Shown piece after piece: positions 15,665 through 25,458 of a DNA stretch of 64,000 nucleotides. Source of the stretch: Pseudoalteromonas luteoviolacea (GTDB lineage Bacteria; Pseudomonadota; Gammaproteobacteria; Enterobacterales; Alteromonadaceae); the NCBI RefSeq assembly GCF_001750165.1, contig NZ_CP015411.1, forward strand, positions 1,268,001-1,332,000, written 5' to 3'. The translations under genes and the position numbers were made by a program. The notes under the pieces were generated by a model. It was not told where the DNA came from and did no database searches. It saw only the letters and a program-made list of their open reading frames with translations. Numbering within the stretch: position 1 is the stretch's first letter; the number at the start of each line of letters is the position of its first letter.

Positions 15665-16420
15665 TTAAAGTTCATATTCGCTATAAAGCAAGAAAGCTTT
15701 GTTAAATTCACCTTCTTGTAAGGTTTGTAGCACCTTTTGTGCTGTCTGGTCATCCAAAATCGGTCCAAGTCGCAATTTGTAGAGATTATCTTCAAACGCG
15801 ATAGGTGTACCTAATTCAAACTTATTCGAAAGCTGAGTCGCGAGTGCTTGCACATTCTCCATGTTGCTGCCAGCAGCTACTTGGACATAAGTTAATCTTG
15901 GGCTTTTGCGGTCAATGGTAATCGCCTCTATCTTAACCTCAGCTGTACCTTGTAAGTGATATCCAAGTTTATAGGCAGCGGCATATGAGAGATCGATTAT
16001 TCTATCATCATGAAAAGGACCACGGTCGTTCACTCTGACAATCGCGCTCACATTATTTGCTAAATTAGTGACTTTGACAAAACTCGGTAGCGGCAGTGTT
16101 TTGTGCGCAGCGGTCATATCAAACATGTTGAAGGTTTCACCGTTGGATGTGTAGTAACCATGAAACTTTCGGCCATACCAAGAAGCAGTGCCTGTTTGGG
16201 TGAAACCTTTTTCATCAGAAATAGGCGTATAGCTTTTTCCTAAAACTGTATATGGGCGTCCAGCACTGACACTTTTGCGTTCATTAGTGACTTTGGCATC
16301 TTGCATTTCAAGCTGCGTAGGTGCGCGTAATGGCGCTTTATCTTGGCTAGTATGGTACCGGCTGCTACAAGCACTTAGGAATATTATGGCGCTTAAAGGG
16401 ATAAATAGAGTTTTTTTCAT
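15665..16420 (-). CDS. rlpA: septal-ring lytic transglycosylase RlpA-family lipoprotein
   Basis: Outer-membrane lipoprotein that cuts or binds denuded glycan strands at the septum. The 251-residue product begins with a lipoprotein signal (FLSAC, lipidated C18), followed by a double-psi beta-barrel domain (GTASWYGRKFHGYYTSNGE, NDRGPFHDDRIIDLSYAAA; about residues 78-165) and a C-terminal SPOR peptidoglycan-binding domain (about 173-251). It starts three bases after rodA ends, so it is in the same transcript. Confidence 0.95.
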   Translation of the reverse strand: MKKTLFIPLSAIIFLSACSSRYHTSQDKAPLRAPTQLEMQDAKVTNERKSVSAGRPYTVLGKSYTPISDEKGFTQTGTASWYGRKFHGYYTSNGETFNMFDMTAAHKTLPLPSFVKVTNLANNVSAIVRVNDRGPFHDDRIIDLSYAAAYKLGYHLQGTAEVKIEAITIDRKSPRLTYVQVAAGSNMENVQALATQLSNKFELGTPIAFEDNLYKLRLGPILDDQTAQKVLQTLQEGEFNKAFLLYSEYEL

Positions 16421-16423
16421 AAA

Positions 16424-17530
16424 TTATTTGAGTAGCATTTTTTTATCTGTTGCTATTGCCATAATGATACCGAAACCAGCCATCAGTGTAACCATTGATG
16501 TACCGCCGTAACTAATCAAAGGCAAAGGAACGCCAACCACGGGTAATAATCCTGAAACCATCCCAATGTTGACAAAAATATAGACGAAAAATGTGAGTGT
16601 GAGTGCACCTGCCAGTAATTTGCTAAATGCTTCTTGTGCGTTGACAGCGATGTAAAGGCCTCTTCCTATAATGAATAGGTAAACGCTAAGTAACATTACG
16701 ACACCGAGCAGGCCAAATTCTTCACTGAGGACTGAGAAGATGAAATCAGTGTGTCGTTCAGGTAAAAACTCGAGTTGAGACTGTGTACCGTGTAGCCACC
16801 CTTTGCCTTCTATGCCACCGGATCCAATGGCTATCTTTGATTGAATGATATGATATCCAGCTCCAAGTGGGTCGCTCTCTGGGTCGAGTAAGGTTAAAAC
16901 CCTCTGCTTTTGGTATTCATGCATTACAAAGTGCCACATGGCAAAAGCCCCGGGGATAGCCAGAAGTACACTGGTGCCAATTAGCCGCCAGCTCAGGCCA
17001 GACAAAAACAAGACAAATATGCCAGAGCTTGCAATGAGCAAAGAGGTACCTAAATCAGGTTGTTTTTGGATTAGGATTGTTGGTACAAGTACAATAGCGA
17101 ACCCAATAATGATGTGCAGTATCTTTGGTGGTAGTTGCTGGCGTCCGATATACCAAGCCACCATCATTGGTACACCTAATTTCATTATCTCCGAAGGCTG
17201 GAATCGAGTGATCCCTATATCTAACCATCGCTTAGCGCCATTTATGGTGACACCAAAAAAGAAGACGCATATCAGCATAATTAGCCCAATTGTATATAAC
17301 GGGAAAACAAGCCTTTTGAGCGTGTTTGGTGAAATTTGAGCCATGACAACAAGTGCAATAACAGCACCTAACATGCGTGTTGCATGGCGAGCCATCATAT
17401 CCATGTTTTGGCCGCTGGCGCTATAAACTACGGCTAAACTGCCAGCCATCATAAGTAACAATGCTGCAAATAGCGGGAAGTCGATGTGAATGCGTTGCCA
17501 AAAAGAACGGCGCTGTCTTAATTGATTCAT
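16424..17530 (-). CDS. mrdB: rod-shape peptidoglycan polymerase RodA
   Basis: SEDS-family glycosyltransferase of the elongasome, integral to the inner membrane, polymerising lipid II during lateral wall growth. The 368-residue protein shows about ten hydrophobic helices and the family segments FQPSEIMKLG, QSQLEFLPERHTDFIF and PLPLISYGGTSM. It overlaps mrdA by four bases (ATGA), which fits tight coupling to its partner PBP2. Confidence 0.97.
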   Translation of the reverse strand: MNQLRQRRSFWQRIHIDFPLFAALLLMMAGSLAVVYSASGQNMDMMARHATRMLGAVIALVVMAQISPNTLKRLVFPLYTIGLIMLICVFFFGVTINGAKRWLDIGITRFQPSEIMKLGVPMMVAWYIGRQQLPPKILHIIIGFAIVLVPTILIQKQPDLGTSLLIASSGIFVLFLSGLSWRLIGTSVLLAIPGAFAMWHFVMHEYQKQRVLTLLDPESDPLGAGYHIIQSKIAIGSGGIEGKGWLHGTQSQLEFLPERHTDFIFSVLSEEFGLLGVVMLLSVYLFIIGRGLYIAVNAQEAFSKLLAGALTLTFFVYIFVNIGMVSGLLPVVGVPLPLISYGGTSMVTLMAGFGIIMAIATDKKMLLK

Positions 17531-19398
17531 TTACCCTCCGTATGGCTTGGGTAAGTTTCGAAGTAATAGTCCATCAGTTTTCGTGCAATGGGTGCTGCAA
17601 TAGTTGACCCGCCACCTTGGTTTTCAACAATAACGGTTACTACGATGCGCGGGTCGTTATACGGCGCAAAGCCGACATAAATACCATTATCTCGATGTTT
17701 TTCTTTGAGGCTCTCAGCATCGTACTTTTCGCCTTGAGCAATACTCACAATTTGGGCTGTGCCTGTTTTTCCAGCAGGGTCGTAAGTGGCACCTAAAAAT
17801 GCCTTATGTGCAGTACCTCGGGCTTTTTTTACCGTGTTATGCATGGCATCTAACGCTATTTTCCAATGATGTGGGTTCTTTAACACCACTGGCGGTTTTT
17901 CTTCGGTATACATTTGTTCTACATCGTTATCTTGCTTTGCGACCTGCACGAGGTGGGGAGGGCGATGTATCCCTTTATTTACTAAAATAGAAACAGCATT
18001 GGTAATTTGCATCGGCGTCGCTGTCCAATAGCCTTGCCCAATGCCTACGGAAATGGTGTCTCCAGGCCACCAAGACTCTTTAAAACGCTGTCGCTTCCAC
18101 TCGGTTGTCGGCATGATTGCCGGTGTTTCCTCATGGATATCAATACCAGATAAATCACCAAAGCCGAATTGACTCATGAAGTTACTGATTTTGGTGATCC
18201 CAAGTTTGTAAGCGGTCTCGTAAAAGTAGGTGTCACAAGATTGCTCAATCGCCTCATACACATCTACGTGTCCGTGCCCCCATCTCAGCCAGTCACGCCA
18301 ACGGTGTTCGACATTGGGAATTTGAAAAAAACCAGGATCCCATATTTTGGTATCTTCTTTAACAATGCCTTCTTCTAAAGCCAAAATAGCAAGGTGAGGT
18401 TTAACCGTCGATGCAGGCGCATATCGCCCTTGAGTTGCTCTATTTATTAAAGGCCTATCGGGGTTAAGTAATGCACGATAATCTTTACTACTGATCCCAT
18501 GTACAAACAAATTAGGATCGTAGCTGGGGTTTGAATAAAGGGCTAAGATCCCGCCATCTTTTGGGTCCATAACGACAATTGCACCGCGCACGCCTTCGAG
18601 TACTTCTTGGGCAATTTTCTGTAAGCCAATATCTAAAGTGAGCACCAGATCTTCACCTGGTTTAGGGTGCTCAATGCTGAGTGAACGAATTATACGCCCA
18701 CGGTTATTCACCTCTACGCGTTGTGATCCTACTTGACCATGCAAGCGTTGTTCATAGAATTTTTCGATACCCAGTTTGCCAAAGTCATGTGTAGCACGAT
18801 AATTTTTGGCCTGTCCTTGAGATTCAAGTTCACTGAGTTCTTTTTTATTGAGACGAGACACATATCCTAACGCATGGGTGAGTGCATCGCCATAAGGATA
18901 ATGCCTAGCAAGCCTTGCTTCTACGCTGAATCCCGGAAATCGGTGCTGGTTGACGGAAAAAATGGCAACCTCTTGCTCATTCAATCGGGCTTTGAGCACT
19001 TGGCTTTTAAAACGTCTTGAGCGACGATTACTTTTTTTAACCGTATTTTTTTGTGCATCAGTGATGCTAATTATTTCACTTATTAATTCAAGCGACTTAT
19101 CAAGGTCATCCACCTGCTCTGGGATCACCTCAAGGTTATAAACAGGCCTATTCTCGGCTAGCAGCACCCCGTTTCTATCGTAAATGAGTCCACGATTGGG
19201 TGCAATTGGGATAACTTTGATGCGATTATCATTTGAACGCGTTTGATACGTCTCGTGTTTCTCAACCTGTAACGTGTATATATTGTTCAGTAGCACGCCA
19301 ATGAGAATGACGACAAAAACAAAGCCAACAAACGCGCGGCGTGCAAACAAATTGGCTTCTGCGCTGTGGTCGCGGATCGTTGGCCGGTTTTTTATCAT
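17527..19398 (-). CDS. mrdA: penicillin-binding protein 2 (transpeptidase)
   Basis: Class B penicillin-binding protein, the transpeptidase partner of RodA in side-wall synthesis. The 623-residue protein has one N-terminal transmembrane helix (about 21-42), a pedestal domain, and the transpeptidase domain with S330-x-x-K333 (PASTVK), S387-C-D and K544-T-G. It follows rlmH by seven bases in the conserved order rsfS-rlmH-mrdA-mrdB. Confidence 0.97.
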   Translation of the reverse strand: MIKNRPTIRDHSAEANLFARRAFVGFVFVVILIGVLLNNIYTLQVEKHETYQTRSNDNRIKVIPIAPNRGLIYDRNGVLLAENRPVYNLEVIPEQVDDLDKSLELISEIISITDAQKNTVKKSNRRSRRFKSQVLKARLNEQEVAIFSVNQHRFPGFSVEARLARHYPYGDALTHALGYVSRLNKKELSELESQGQAKNYRATHDFGKLGIEKFYEQRLHGQVGSQRVEVNNRGRIIRSLSIEHPKPGEDLVLTLDIGLQKIAQEVLEGVRGAIVVMDPKDGGILALYSNPSYDPNLFVHGISSKDYRALLNPDRPLINRATQGRYAPASTVKPHLAILALEEGIVKEDTKIWDPGFFQIPNVEHRWRDWLRWGHGHVDVYEAIEQSCDTYFYETAYKLGITKISNFMSQFGFGDLSGIDIHEETPAIMPTTEWKRQRFKESWWPGDTISVGIGQGYWTATPMQITNAVSILVNKGIHRPPHLVQVAKQDNDVEQMYTEEKPPVVLKNPHHWKIALDAMHNTVKKARGTAHKAFLGATYDPAGKTGTAQIVSIAQGEKYDAESLKEKHRDNGIYVGFAPYNDPRIVVTVIVENQGGGSTIAAPIARKLMDYYFETYPSHTEGK

Positions 19399-19405
19399 GA
19401 AATAT

Positions 19406-19876
19406 TTATTCTCTGTGGTAAGGGTGGTTATTGTTTAAGCTCCAGCCACGATATAGGCTTTCAGCTACGACAATTCTGACCAGCGGATGTGGCAAAGTGA
19501 GGTTTGAAAGTGACCACTTTTGCTCAGATGCTGTTATGCATTCTGGTGCGAGGCCCTCTGGTCCACCAATGAGTAAGCTGACATCTCGGCCATCAAGCTG
19601 CCATTTTTCCATGTTATTCGCTAATTGATGCGTATCCCAAGGCTTACCTGTTACTTCAAGCGTAACGATTCGATTTCCCTTTGGGATTGCAGCGAGGGTT
19701 TTTTCACCCTCTTGTTGCAAGATCCGTTTGATATCAGCATTTTTACCACGTTTACCCGCGGCAATTTCGATCAGCTCTAATGGCATATCCTTGGGGAAGC
19801 GTCTTTGGTATTCCTTAAATCCTGTTTCTACCCAAGCTGGCATTTTAGTACCAACCGCAATTAACTGAATTTTCAC
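19406..19876 (-). CDS. rlmH: 23S rRNA pseudouridine-1915 N3-methyltransferase RlmH
   Basis: SPOUT methyltransferase acting on 70S ribosomes at pseudouridine 1915. It has 156 residues, about the E. coli length, with VTLEVTGKPW, the SAM-binding LLIGGPEGLAPEC knot segment and the C-terminal RIVVAESLYRGWSLNNNHPYHRE region. Only one base separates it from rsfS. Confidence 0.97.
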   Translation of the reverse strand: MKIQLIAVGTKMPAWVETGFKEYQRRFPKDMPLELIEIAAGKRGKNADIKRILQQEGEKTLAAIPKGNRIVTLEVTGKPWDTHQLANNMEKWQLDGRDVSLLIGGPEGLAPECITASEQKWSLSNLTLPHPLVRIVVAESLYRGWSLNNNHPYHRE

Positions 19877-19877
19877 G

Positions 19878-20195
19878 TTAGCCCCAAAGCTTCTCTAAAT
19901 CATAAAAATCGCGGGTCTGATCTTGCATCACATGTACAACCACATCACCAAGATCGACCAGTACCCATTCACCAGCATCTTGCCCTTCGTGTCCTAGAGG
20001 TGTTTCGCCTGCATGACGCGCCTCTTTTGCAACATGATCGGCGATAGATTGTACATGACGCTTAGAATTACCTGAGCAAATGACTAAAAAATCAGTGATT
20101 GATGATGTCTCACGTACATCTAATTTAACAATATCACGCGCTTTCATATCGTCGACTTTATCTAATGCAAAGTCTAAAAGTTGTTTTGAATCCAA
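19878..20195 (-). CDS. rsfS: ribosomal silencing factor RsfS
   Basis: Binds L14 on the 50S subunit and blocks subunit joining when nutrients are low. The 105-residue protein includes DIVKLDVRETSSITDFLVIC, ADHVAKEARHAG and VLVDLGDVVVHVMQDQTRDFY, all typical. The start is a TTG (20195) with AAAGAGA upstream; no ATG gives a full-length product, so a non-ATG start is likely real here. Confidence 0.95.
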   Translation of the reverse strand: MDSKQLLDFALDKVDDMKARDIVKLDVRETSSITDFLVICSGNSKRHVQSIADHVAKEARHAGETPLGHEGQDAGEWVLVDLGDVVVHVMQDQTRDFYDLEKLWG

Positions 20196-20282
20196 ATCAG
20201 AATCTCTTTACTGTGTACACTTCAATTAAGGGCGCAATTCTAACATGATTTTGAGCAGAATTCCCAAGCTGATTAGCGACAG

Positions 20283-20912
20283 CTAAAGTGCGTATAACTT
20301 ATTGTTATTGATATAGGCTAAGACAGGCTTGGGCAACCAAGGTTCAACGGTTTTGCCAAATTTTATGGCTTGGCGAATTTCACTGGATGCTGCGCAAAAA
20401 GCTTTACCTGTCAAAAAGTAACACTTACCAGCGGGTGTTTGATGTAAATCGCTTGGTGAGGTGGCTTTGGCGTGAGTCAAATAGGCTTCTAGTTGTTCAC
20501 AGGGCGCATATTGGTCCCCTGGTCTTGCGTAAACCACTATATGGCATAGTCGCGTGATAGTTTGCCATTGGTACCAAGTACTGAATCCATTAAAAGAGTC
20601 CATGCCCATTAAAAACGCGATGGGTTCTTCTGGGTATTCTGCTCTGAGCTCTTTTAAAGTAAGCACTGTAAATGAGGGTTCCGTACGCTTAACTTCTCGA
20701 GTATCAATGTGAAACTTTGGCTGATCTTGCGTTGCTAACTCTAACATTGCAATGCGATGTTCTGTAGAAATGCTTGGGCCTTTTTTATGAACTGGTGTTG
20801 CATTGGGCATAAATGCCAATGAGCTCAAAGAGAGCTCATCTAGACAGTGGTTTGCCATATTGAGATGCCCGAGGTGGATCGGATCAAATGTACCGCCAAA
20901 TAGTGCAATCAT
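20283..20912 (-). CDS. nadD: nicotinate-nucleotide adenylyltransferase NadD
   Basis: Adenylates nicotinate mononucleotide in NAD synthesis. The 209-residue protein opens with the nucleotidyltransferase signature GGTFDPIHLGHLN and ends with the SSEIRQAIKFGK motif; FLMGMDSF lies in between. Its ATG overlaps the holA stop (TGATG), so translation is probably coupled. Confidence 0.96.
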   Translation of the reverse strand: MIALFGGTFDPIHLGHLNMANHCLDELSLSSLAFMPNATPVHKKGPSISTEHRIAMLELATQDQPKFHIDTREVKRTEPSFTVLTLKELRAEYPEEPIAFLMGMDSFNGFSTWYQWQTITRLCHIVVYARPGDQYAPCEQLEAYLTHAKATSPSDLHQTPAGKCYFLTGKAFCAASSEIRQAIKFGKTVEPWLPKPVLAYINNNKLYAL

Positions 20913-21970
20913 CAGTATACTCCGCCCAGTTGTTCACTATCATTGGTAAATGGCATTGAAAAGGTGACAGGTTGGCAGAAGCTTAACGCAATATGTGCGA
21001 GACCTTGAAATGGTGCGTTCAGTGCATTGCTTTTAAACGCTGAGTCAAATTGTCCTAACAATATTATGATATTTTCTAACTGAGATATTGGCAGTCTATC
21101 CAAAGCTTGCTGTGTTGGTTGTTGTTGATTTTTCCAGACATTGAACTGTTTGAACAATTGGCTAATTGGTTGGCCTTGCACTAGTGCACGTTTCATATTT
21201 AAAAGTGTTTGAGCTTGATTTTGCAGGGTCCACGCAACGCTAGTCGGCTCGACATTATCGGTCGCTAGTTTATTTAGCACTTTGATAATGTACTTGGGGT
21301 TGCCTTTTAGAAGGCCTTCATTCAAATCGAAAATATCAAATTTTGCTTGATTGAGTAGGCCGCCCATCAACTGTTGTTGATCTATAAGAGTGTCTTTATA
21401 GAGTAAAGATAGCTTTTCTAGCTCTTGATAAGTGGCAAGTAGGTTACCCTCTGTGGCCAATAATAAACTGCGCTTAGCATCACTTTTTAAATTAACTTTT
21501 AGACGTTTACATTCTTCATCAAGCCACTTTTCAAGGTGGAAGCCTGTCAAAGGGTAGCAGGGCACAAACAAGCCACTTTTATCCAGTGCTTTGAACCAAG
21601 CAGAACGCTGAATATCTTGGCCTGCTTTTGCGCCTTTGATGATCAAAATGACATCAGGGTTTATGTTGGCTGCAATCTCTTTGAGGATATTAACGCCTTG
21701 TGTTGGTGGCTTTTGCTGGTTTAAGTCCAGCTCAATGACCGTTCTGGCGCTAAATAAAGACATGCTATTGTATTGGGCAATGATTTCCTGCCAATCAAAG
21801 CCTGGTAATAAGGCGAACTTTATCGTCTCATCAAAGCCTTGCTTTTTGGCTACTTGGCGGATATTGAGAACACAATTACCTTCTTGGAATGGCTCTTCAC
21901 CAAAAACAAGGTAGAAAGGGTGCAGGCCTTTACTTAACTGACCTGCTAATTGATTTGCATAACAGCGCAT
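20912..21970 (-). CDS. holA: DNA polymerase III delta subunit HolA
   Basis: Clamp-loader delta subunit that opens the beta clamp. The 352-residue length is normal. Visible signatures are FYLVFGEEPFQEG at the N-terminus, DVILIIKGAK, the PCYPLTGFHLEKWL segment and LNEGLLKGNPKYIIKVLNKL in the collar-connecting region. It overlaps both lptE and nadD at its ends, in the conserved leuS-lptE-holA-nadD order. Confidence 0.95.
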   Translation of the reverse strand: MRCYANQLAGQLSKGLHPFYLVFGEEPFQEGNCVLNIRQVAKKQGFDETIKFALLPGFDWQEIIAQYNSMSLFSARTVIELDLNQQKPPTQGVNILKEIAANINPDVILIIKGAKAGQDIQRSAWFKALDKSGLFVPCYPLTGFHLEKWLDEECKRLKVNLKSDAKRSLLLATEGNLLATYQELEKLSLLYKDTLIDQQQLMGGLLNQAKFDIFDLNEGLLKGNPKYIIKVLNKLATDNVEPTSVAWTLQNQAQTLLNMKRALVQGQPISQLFKQFNVWKNQQQPTQQALDRLPISQLENIIILLGQFDSAFKSNALNAPFQGLAHIALSFCQPVTFSMPFTNDSEQLGGVY

Positions 21971-22530
21971 TAGAGTTGTGACAATTCGCGAATAATTCTT
22001 TTGGTGGCTAACTTGCGCATTTCTGTCAAAATAATTTCTAGTTCTTTAGACTTGGCAAGCGAGTTGGTTGGATCATCTTGATAGTTTCGATAGAGTTCAA
22101 AGCTTTGCTCAATGGGAGCCTGATCTGGACGTGCAAGGCGATATGAAACTTTGTATGCAAGCTCATACTGTGCGACTTGTCCATTTTGGAAGAGGCTTAA
22201 CGTTTGTCTGTTTAACTCATCTTGGTATAGATGTAGTTCAGCTGTGAGCTTGGAGTTTTGACTATCAATTTGATCATTAAGTGTTACTTTTGAACGCTGC
22301 AGTTCATACTTTAATTGTTCGTATAACGCAGATTTTTGATCATCTCCTGTTAAATGCAGCACCCGTAAATCTTCAGGAATATAGGACGCTTGTTTGAGGT
22401 GAAAACCACAGCCTGTGACAGCAAAACAGACTAGCAAAATTGCCAGTCTATTTTTAATGTCTGCAAGCGAGCGAACAGCGGAGCCAATTTGGCCCGCTGT
22501 TGAAATGACTTGCTGAACAAAGCCAATCAT
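21970..22530 (-). CDS. lptE: LPS-assembly lipoprotein LptE
   Basis: Outer-membrane lipoprotein that plugs LptD and helps insert lipopolysaccharide. The 186-residue product has a lipobox FAVTGCGFHLK followed by the usual LptE body (EDLRVLHLTG, LYEQLKYELQRSKV, AQYELAYKVSYRL). The only usable start overlaps the leuS stop (TAATG) and gives about 20 extra polar residues before the signal-sequence core, longer than usual; no in-frame ATG, GTG or TTG lies closer. The partner lptD lies 20 kb away at 42964-45219. Confidence 0.92.
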   Translation of the reverse strand: MIGFVQQVISTAGQIGSAVRSLADIKNRLAILLVCFAVTGCGFHLKQASYIPEDLRVLHLTGDDQKSALYEQLKYELQRSKVTLNDQIDSQNSKLTAELHLYQDELNRQTLSLFQNGQVAQYELAYKVSYRLARPDQAPIEQSFELYRNYQDDPTNSLAKSKELEIILTEMRKLATKRIIRELSQL

Positions 22531-25118
22531 TAGTTTGCAACCACATTGAGTAGTTTGCCTGGTACATAAATTACTTTGCGGATGGTTTTTCCGTCAGTGA
22601 ATTTAGTCACATTTTCTTCGGCAAATGCAATCGCTTCTACTTGTTCCTGAGTTGCATCAGCTGCCACAGTTAGCTTAGCGCGCAGTTTACCGTTAACTTG
22701 AACAACGATAAGCTTTTCATCTTCCACTAAAGCACTTTGGTCTACCACAGGCCACGATGCATCTAGTACATCTCCGTCATGGCCAAGTTGTTGCCATAAC
22801 TCGTGACACATATGTGGCGTAATTGGCGCAAGCATAATAATCATGGCATTGAGCGCTTCGTTCGCAAGTGCAATGTCTTGTTCGCTCTCTAGTGGCGCTT
22901 TAAGTAGCTTGTTAGATAATTCCATGATCGCAGCAATTGCAGTATTGAATGTTTGACGACGCTCAACATCGTCAGAAACTTTGGCAATGGCTTTGTGAAT
23001 TTCACGGCGAAGTGCTTTTTGGTTGCCAGAAAACTTGCTGAGATCTAAGTCTGCGTGACCCGCATTTTTCACGTCAACCGCATATTTCCATACACGGCGA
23101 AGGAATCGTTGTGCACCTTCAACACCAGAGTCAGACCATTCAAGTGTTTGCTCAGGCGGTGCTGTAAACATCATAAATAAGCGAACCGTGTCAGCACCAT
23201 ACTGCTTGATAACCGTTTGTGGATCGATACCATTATTCTTGGACTTAGACATTTTACCCATGCCGGCAGACATAACAGGCTGACCATCATCTTTATGCCA
23301 AGCTTTAATGATACGACCTTTGTCGTCTTTTTCAGTTTCAACATCAAGGGGAGAAATCCAGATATCACCGCCTTTTTCATCTTTGCGGAAATACGTATCA
23401 GCTAATACCATACCTTGACATAATAAACGCTCAAATGGCTCATCAGAATTAACTAATCCGAAATCTCTTAGTAGCTTGTGGAAGAAACGAGAGTAAAGTA
23501 GGTGCAAAATAGCGTGTTCGATACCACCAATATATTGGTTAACAGGTAACCAATAGTTTGCAGCACCTGGCTCTAACATACCTTCATCGTAACGTGGGCT
23601 ACAATAACGCGCATAGTACCAAGAAGACTCCATGAAGGTATCAAATGTATCTGTTTCATGGAAAGCTTGCTCACCATTCACAGTTGCTTTCGCCCATTCA
23701 GGATCGGCTTTGATTGGCGAAGTTACTCCGTCCATTACGACGTCTTCAGGTAAGCGAACCGGCAGCATTTCTTCAGTGGCCGCAAGCTCAGAACCATCCT
23801 CTTTACTTAGCATTGGGATTGGAGAGCCCCAGTAACGCTGACGGCTTACACCCCAGTCACGCAGGCGGAAGTTAACTTTACGCTGACCGGCACCGATGCC
23901 TTCTAATTTTTCAGCAATGGCATCAAAAGCAGCTTGAAAATCTAGTCCGTCAAATTCACTAGAATTGATTAGCACGCCTTTCTCAGTAAATGCTTCTTTC
24001 GCTAAATCAGCTGACTGTTCAGCATCTGCAGCAGGGCTAATTACTTGCTTTATTTCAAGGCCGTAAGCAGTTGCAAATTCATAGTCGCGTTGGTCGTGAC
24101 CAGGTACCGCCATCACGGCACCAGAGCCGTAATCCATCAATACAAAGTTTGCAATCCAGATAGGTACTTCTTTACCTGTTAATGGGTGAATCGCGGTAAA
24201 GCCCGTTGCGATACCTTTTTTATCCATAGTCGCTAAATCAGCTTCAGCTACTTTGGTGTTTTTGCACTCTTCAACAAATGCAGCAACAGCTTGGTTATTT
24301 TGTGCCGCTTCTAAAGCAATTGGATGACCAGCAGCAACGGCAACATACGTGACACCCATAAAGGTATCTGGGCGTGTTGTATACACAGTGAAGCTTTCGT
24401 TGTTATCAGCACGCTTAAAGTCGATCTCTAAACCTTCAGAGCGTCCGATCCAGTTGCGCTGCATGGTTTTAACTTGTTCTGGCCAATGATCAAGCTTATC
24501 TAAATCGTCAAGTAGTTCTTGCGCATAATCAGTAATTTTAATGAACCACTGAGGAATTTCTTTTTGTTCTACAAGTGCGCCTGAACGCCAACCGCGACCA
24601 TCGATCACCTGCTCATTCGCAAGGACAGTTTGGTCAACTGGATCCCAGTTTACGGTAGACATCTTCTTGTACACTAGGCCTTTTTCATACAGTTTTGTGA
24701 AGAACCATTGTTCCCACTTGTAGTATTCAGGGTGACAAGTCGCGATTTCTCGATCCCAATCATATCCAAAGCCTAATTGCTTTAACTGACCACGCATGTA
24801 GTCGATGTTTTCATAAGTCCATTTGGCTGGTGCCGTATTGTTTTTGATAGCCGCATTTTCAGCTGGTAGACCGAATGCATCCCAGCCCATAGGCTGCATG
24901 ACATTTTTGCCTTGCAAGCGCTGGAAGCGCGACACAACATCACCGATTGTATAGTTACGGACATGGCCCATGTGGAGTTTACCACTTGGGTAAGGGAACA
25001 TAGACAAGCAGTAGTATTTTTCTTTGCTTTCGTCTTCGACTACTTTAAATGTTTTGTTTTCTTCCCAATAGGATTGAACCTTGGGTTCGATTTCTTGTGG
25101 GTTGTATTGCTCTTGCAT
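22530..25118 (-). CDS. leuS: leucyl-tRNA synthetase
   Basis: Class I aminoacyl-tRNA synthetase charging tRNA-Leu. The 862-residue protein has the HIGH-type motif H49-M-G-H52 in PSGKLHMGH, an inserted editing domain (TTRPDTFMGVTYV; GHDQRDYEFA) and the KMSKS loop MGKMSKSKNNG near residue 620, followed by the anticodon-binding helices and C-terminal domain. It is the first gene of the leftward block that continues through lptE to lipA. Confidence 0.98.
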   Translation of the reverse strand: MQEQYNPQEIEPKVQSYWEENKTFKVVEDESKEKYYCLSMFPYPSGKLHMGHVRNYTIGDVVSRFQRLQGKNVMQPMGWDAFGLPAENAAIKNNTAPAKWTYENIDYMRGQLKQLGFGYDWDREIATCHPEYYKWEQWFFTKLYEKGLVYKKMSTVNWDPVDQTVLANEQVIDGRGWRSGALVEQKEIPQWFIKITDYAQELLDDLDKLDHWPEQVKTMQRNWIGRSEGLEIDFKRADNNESFTVYTTRPDTFMGVTYVAVAAGHPIALEAAQNNQAVAAFVEECKNTKVAEADLATMDKKGIATGFTAIHPLTGKEVPIWIANFVLMDYGSGAVMAVPGHDQRDYEFATAYGLEIKQVISPAADAEQSADLAKEAFTEKGVLINSSEFDGLDFQAAFDAIAEKLEGIGAGQRKVNFRLRDWGVSRQRYWGSPIPMLSKEDGSELAATEEMLPVRLPEDVVMDGVTSPIKADPEWAKATVNGEQAFHETDTFDTFMESSWYYARYCSPRYDEGMLEPGAANYWLPVNQYIGGIEHAILHLLYSRFFHKLLRDFGLVNSDEPFERLLCQGMVLADTYFRKDEKGGDIWISPLDVETEKDDKGRIIKAWHKDDGQPVMSAGMGKMSKSKNNGIDPQTVIKQYGADTVRLFMMFTAPPEQTLEWSDSGVEGAQRFLRRVWKYAVDVKNAGHADLDLSKFSGNQKALRREIHKAIAKVSDDVERRQTFNTAIAAIMELSNKLLKAPLESEQDIALANEALNAMIIMLAPITPHMCHELWQQLGHDGDVLDASWPVVDQSALVEDEKLIVVQVNGKLRAKLTVAADATQEQVEAIAFAEENVTKFTDGKTIRKVIYVPGKLLNVVAN

Positions 25119-25458
25119 TGACGTTTCCAGACTTCTTGCAAACTGATTGTAAAATTGGTCAATAGCATACCCGAAAACTGTGCTTGATCACAGCGTCTGA
25201 TAAGCATTTTCAGCTGATTAATGTGATTTTAGTCGATTTCGTTTGGTTCAATTATCAGCATACTAAATAGTTCATTGGCTGAGGCTCAATGGCCCTTTTT
25301 GAACGGTGCTCTATACTTGGCTTATATTAGTAATATTATCCAACGCTTGTTGTGATGACTCCATAAATCAATTGTTTTTGTAGTTTTTTAGTAATGCACT
25401 CTGGTTTATTTGAAGTTCATGCACACAACTTGTGGAGTGTAGTTGGGTAGGAGGCGAC
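25119..25458. other. divergent leuS/ybeL intergenic region
   Basis: Holds the leuS leader and both promoters. On the leuS strand a CTGTG/CACAG hairpin (around 25178-25193) is followed by TTTT, a possible weak attenuator. No T-box-like structure, convincing leader peptide or operator was recognised. Confidence 0.4.

Noticed and set aside
25000..25170. Possible leader peptide with Leu codons before leuS
   Set aside because: A frame beginning ATGCTATTG on the minus strand has only two early Leu codons, lacks a ribosome site and runs out of frame into leuS; attenuation is not supported.
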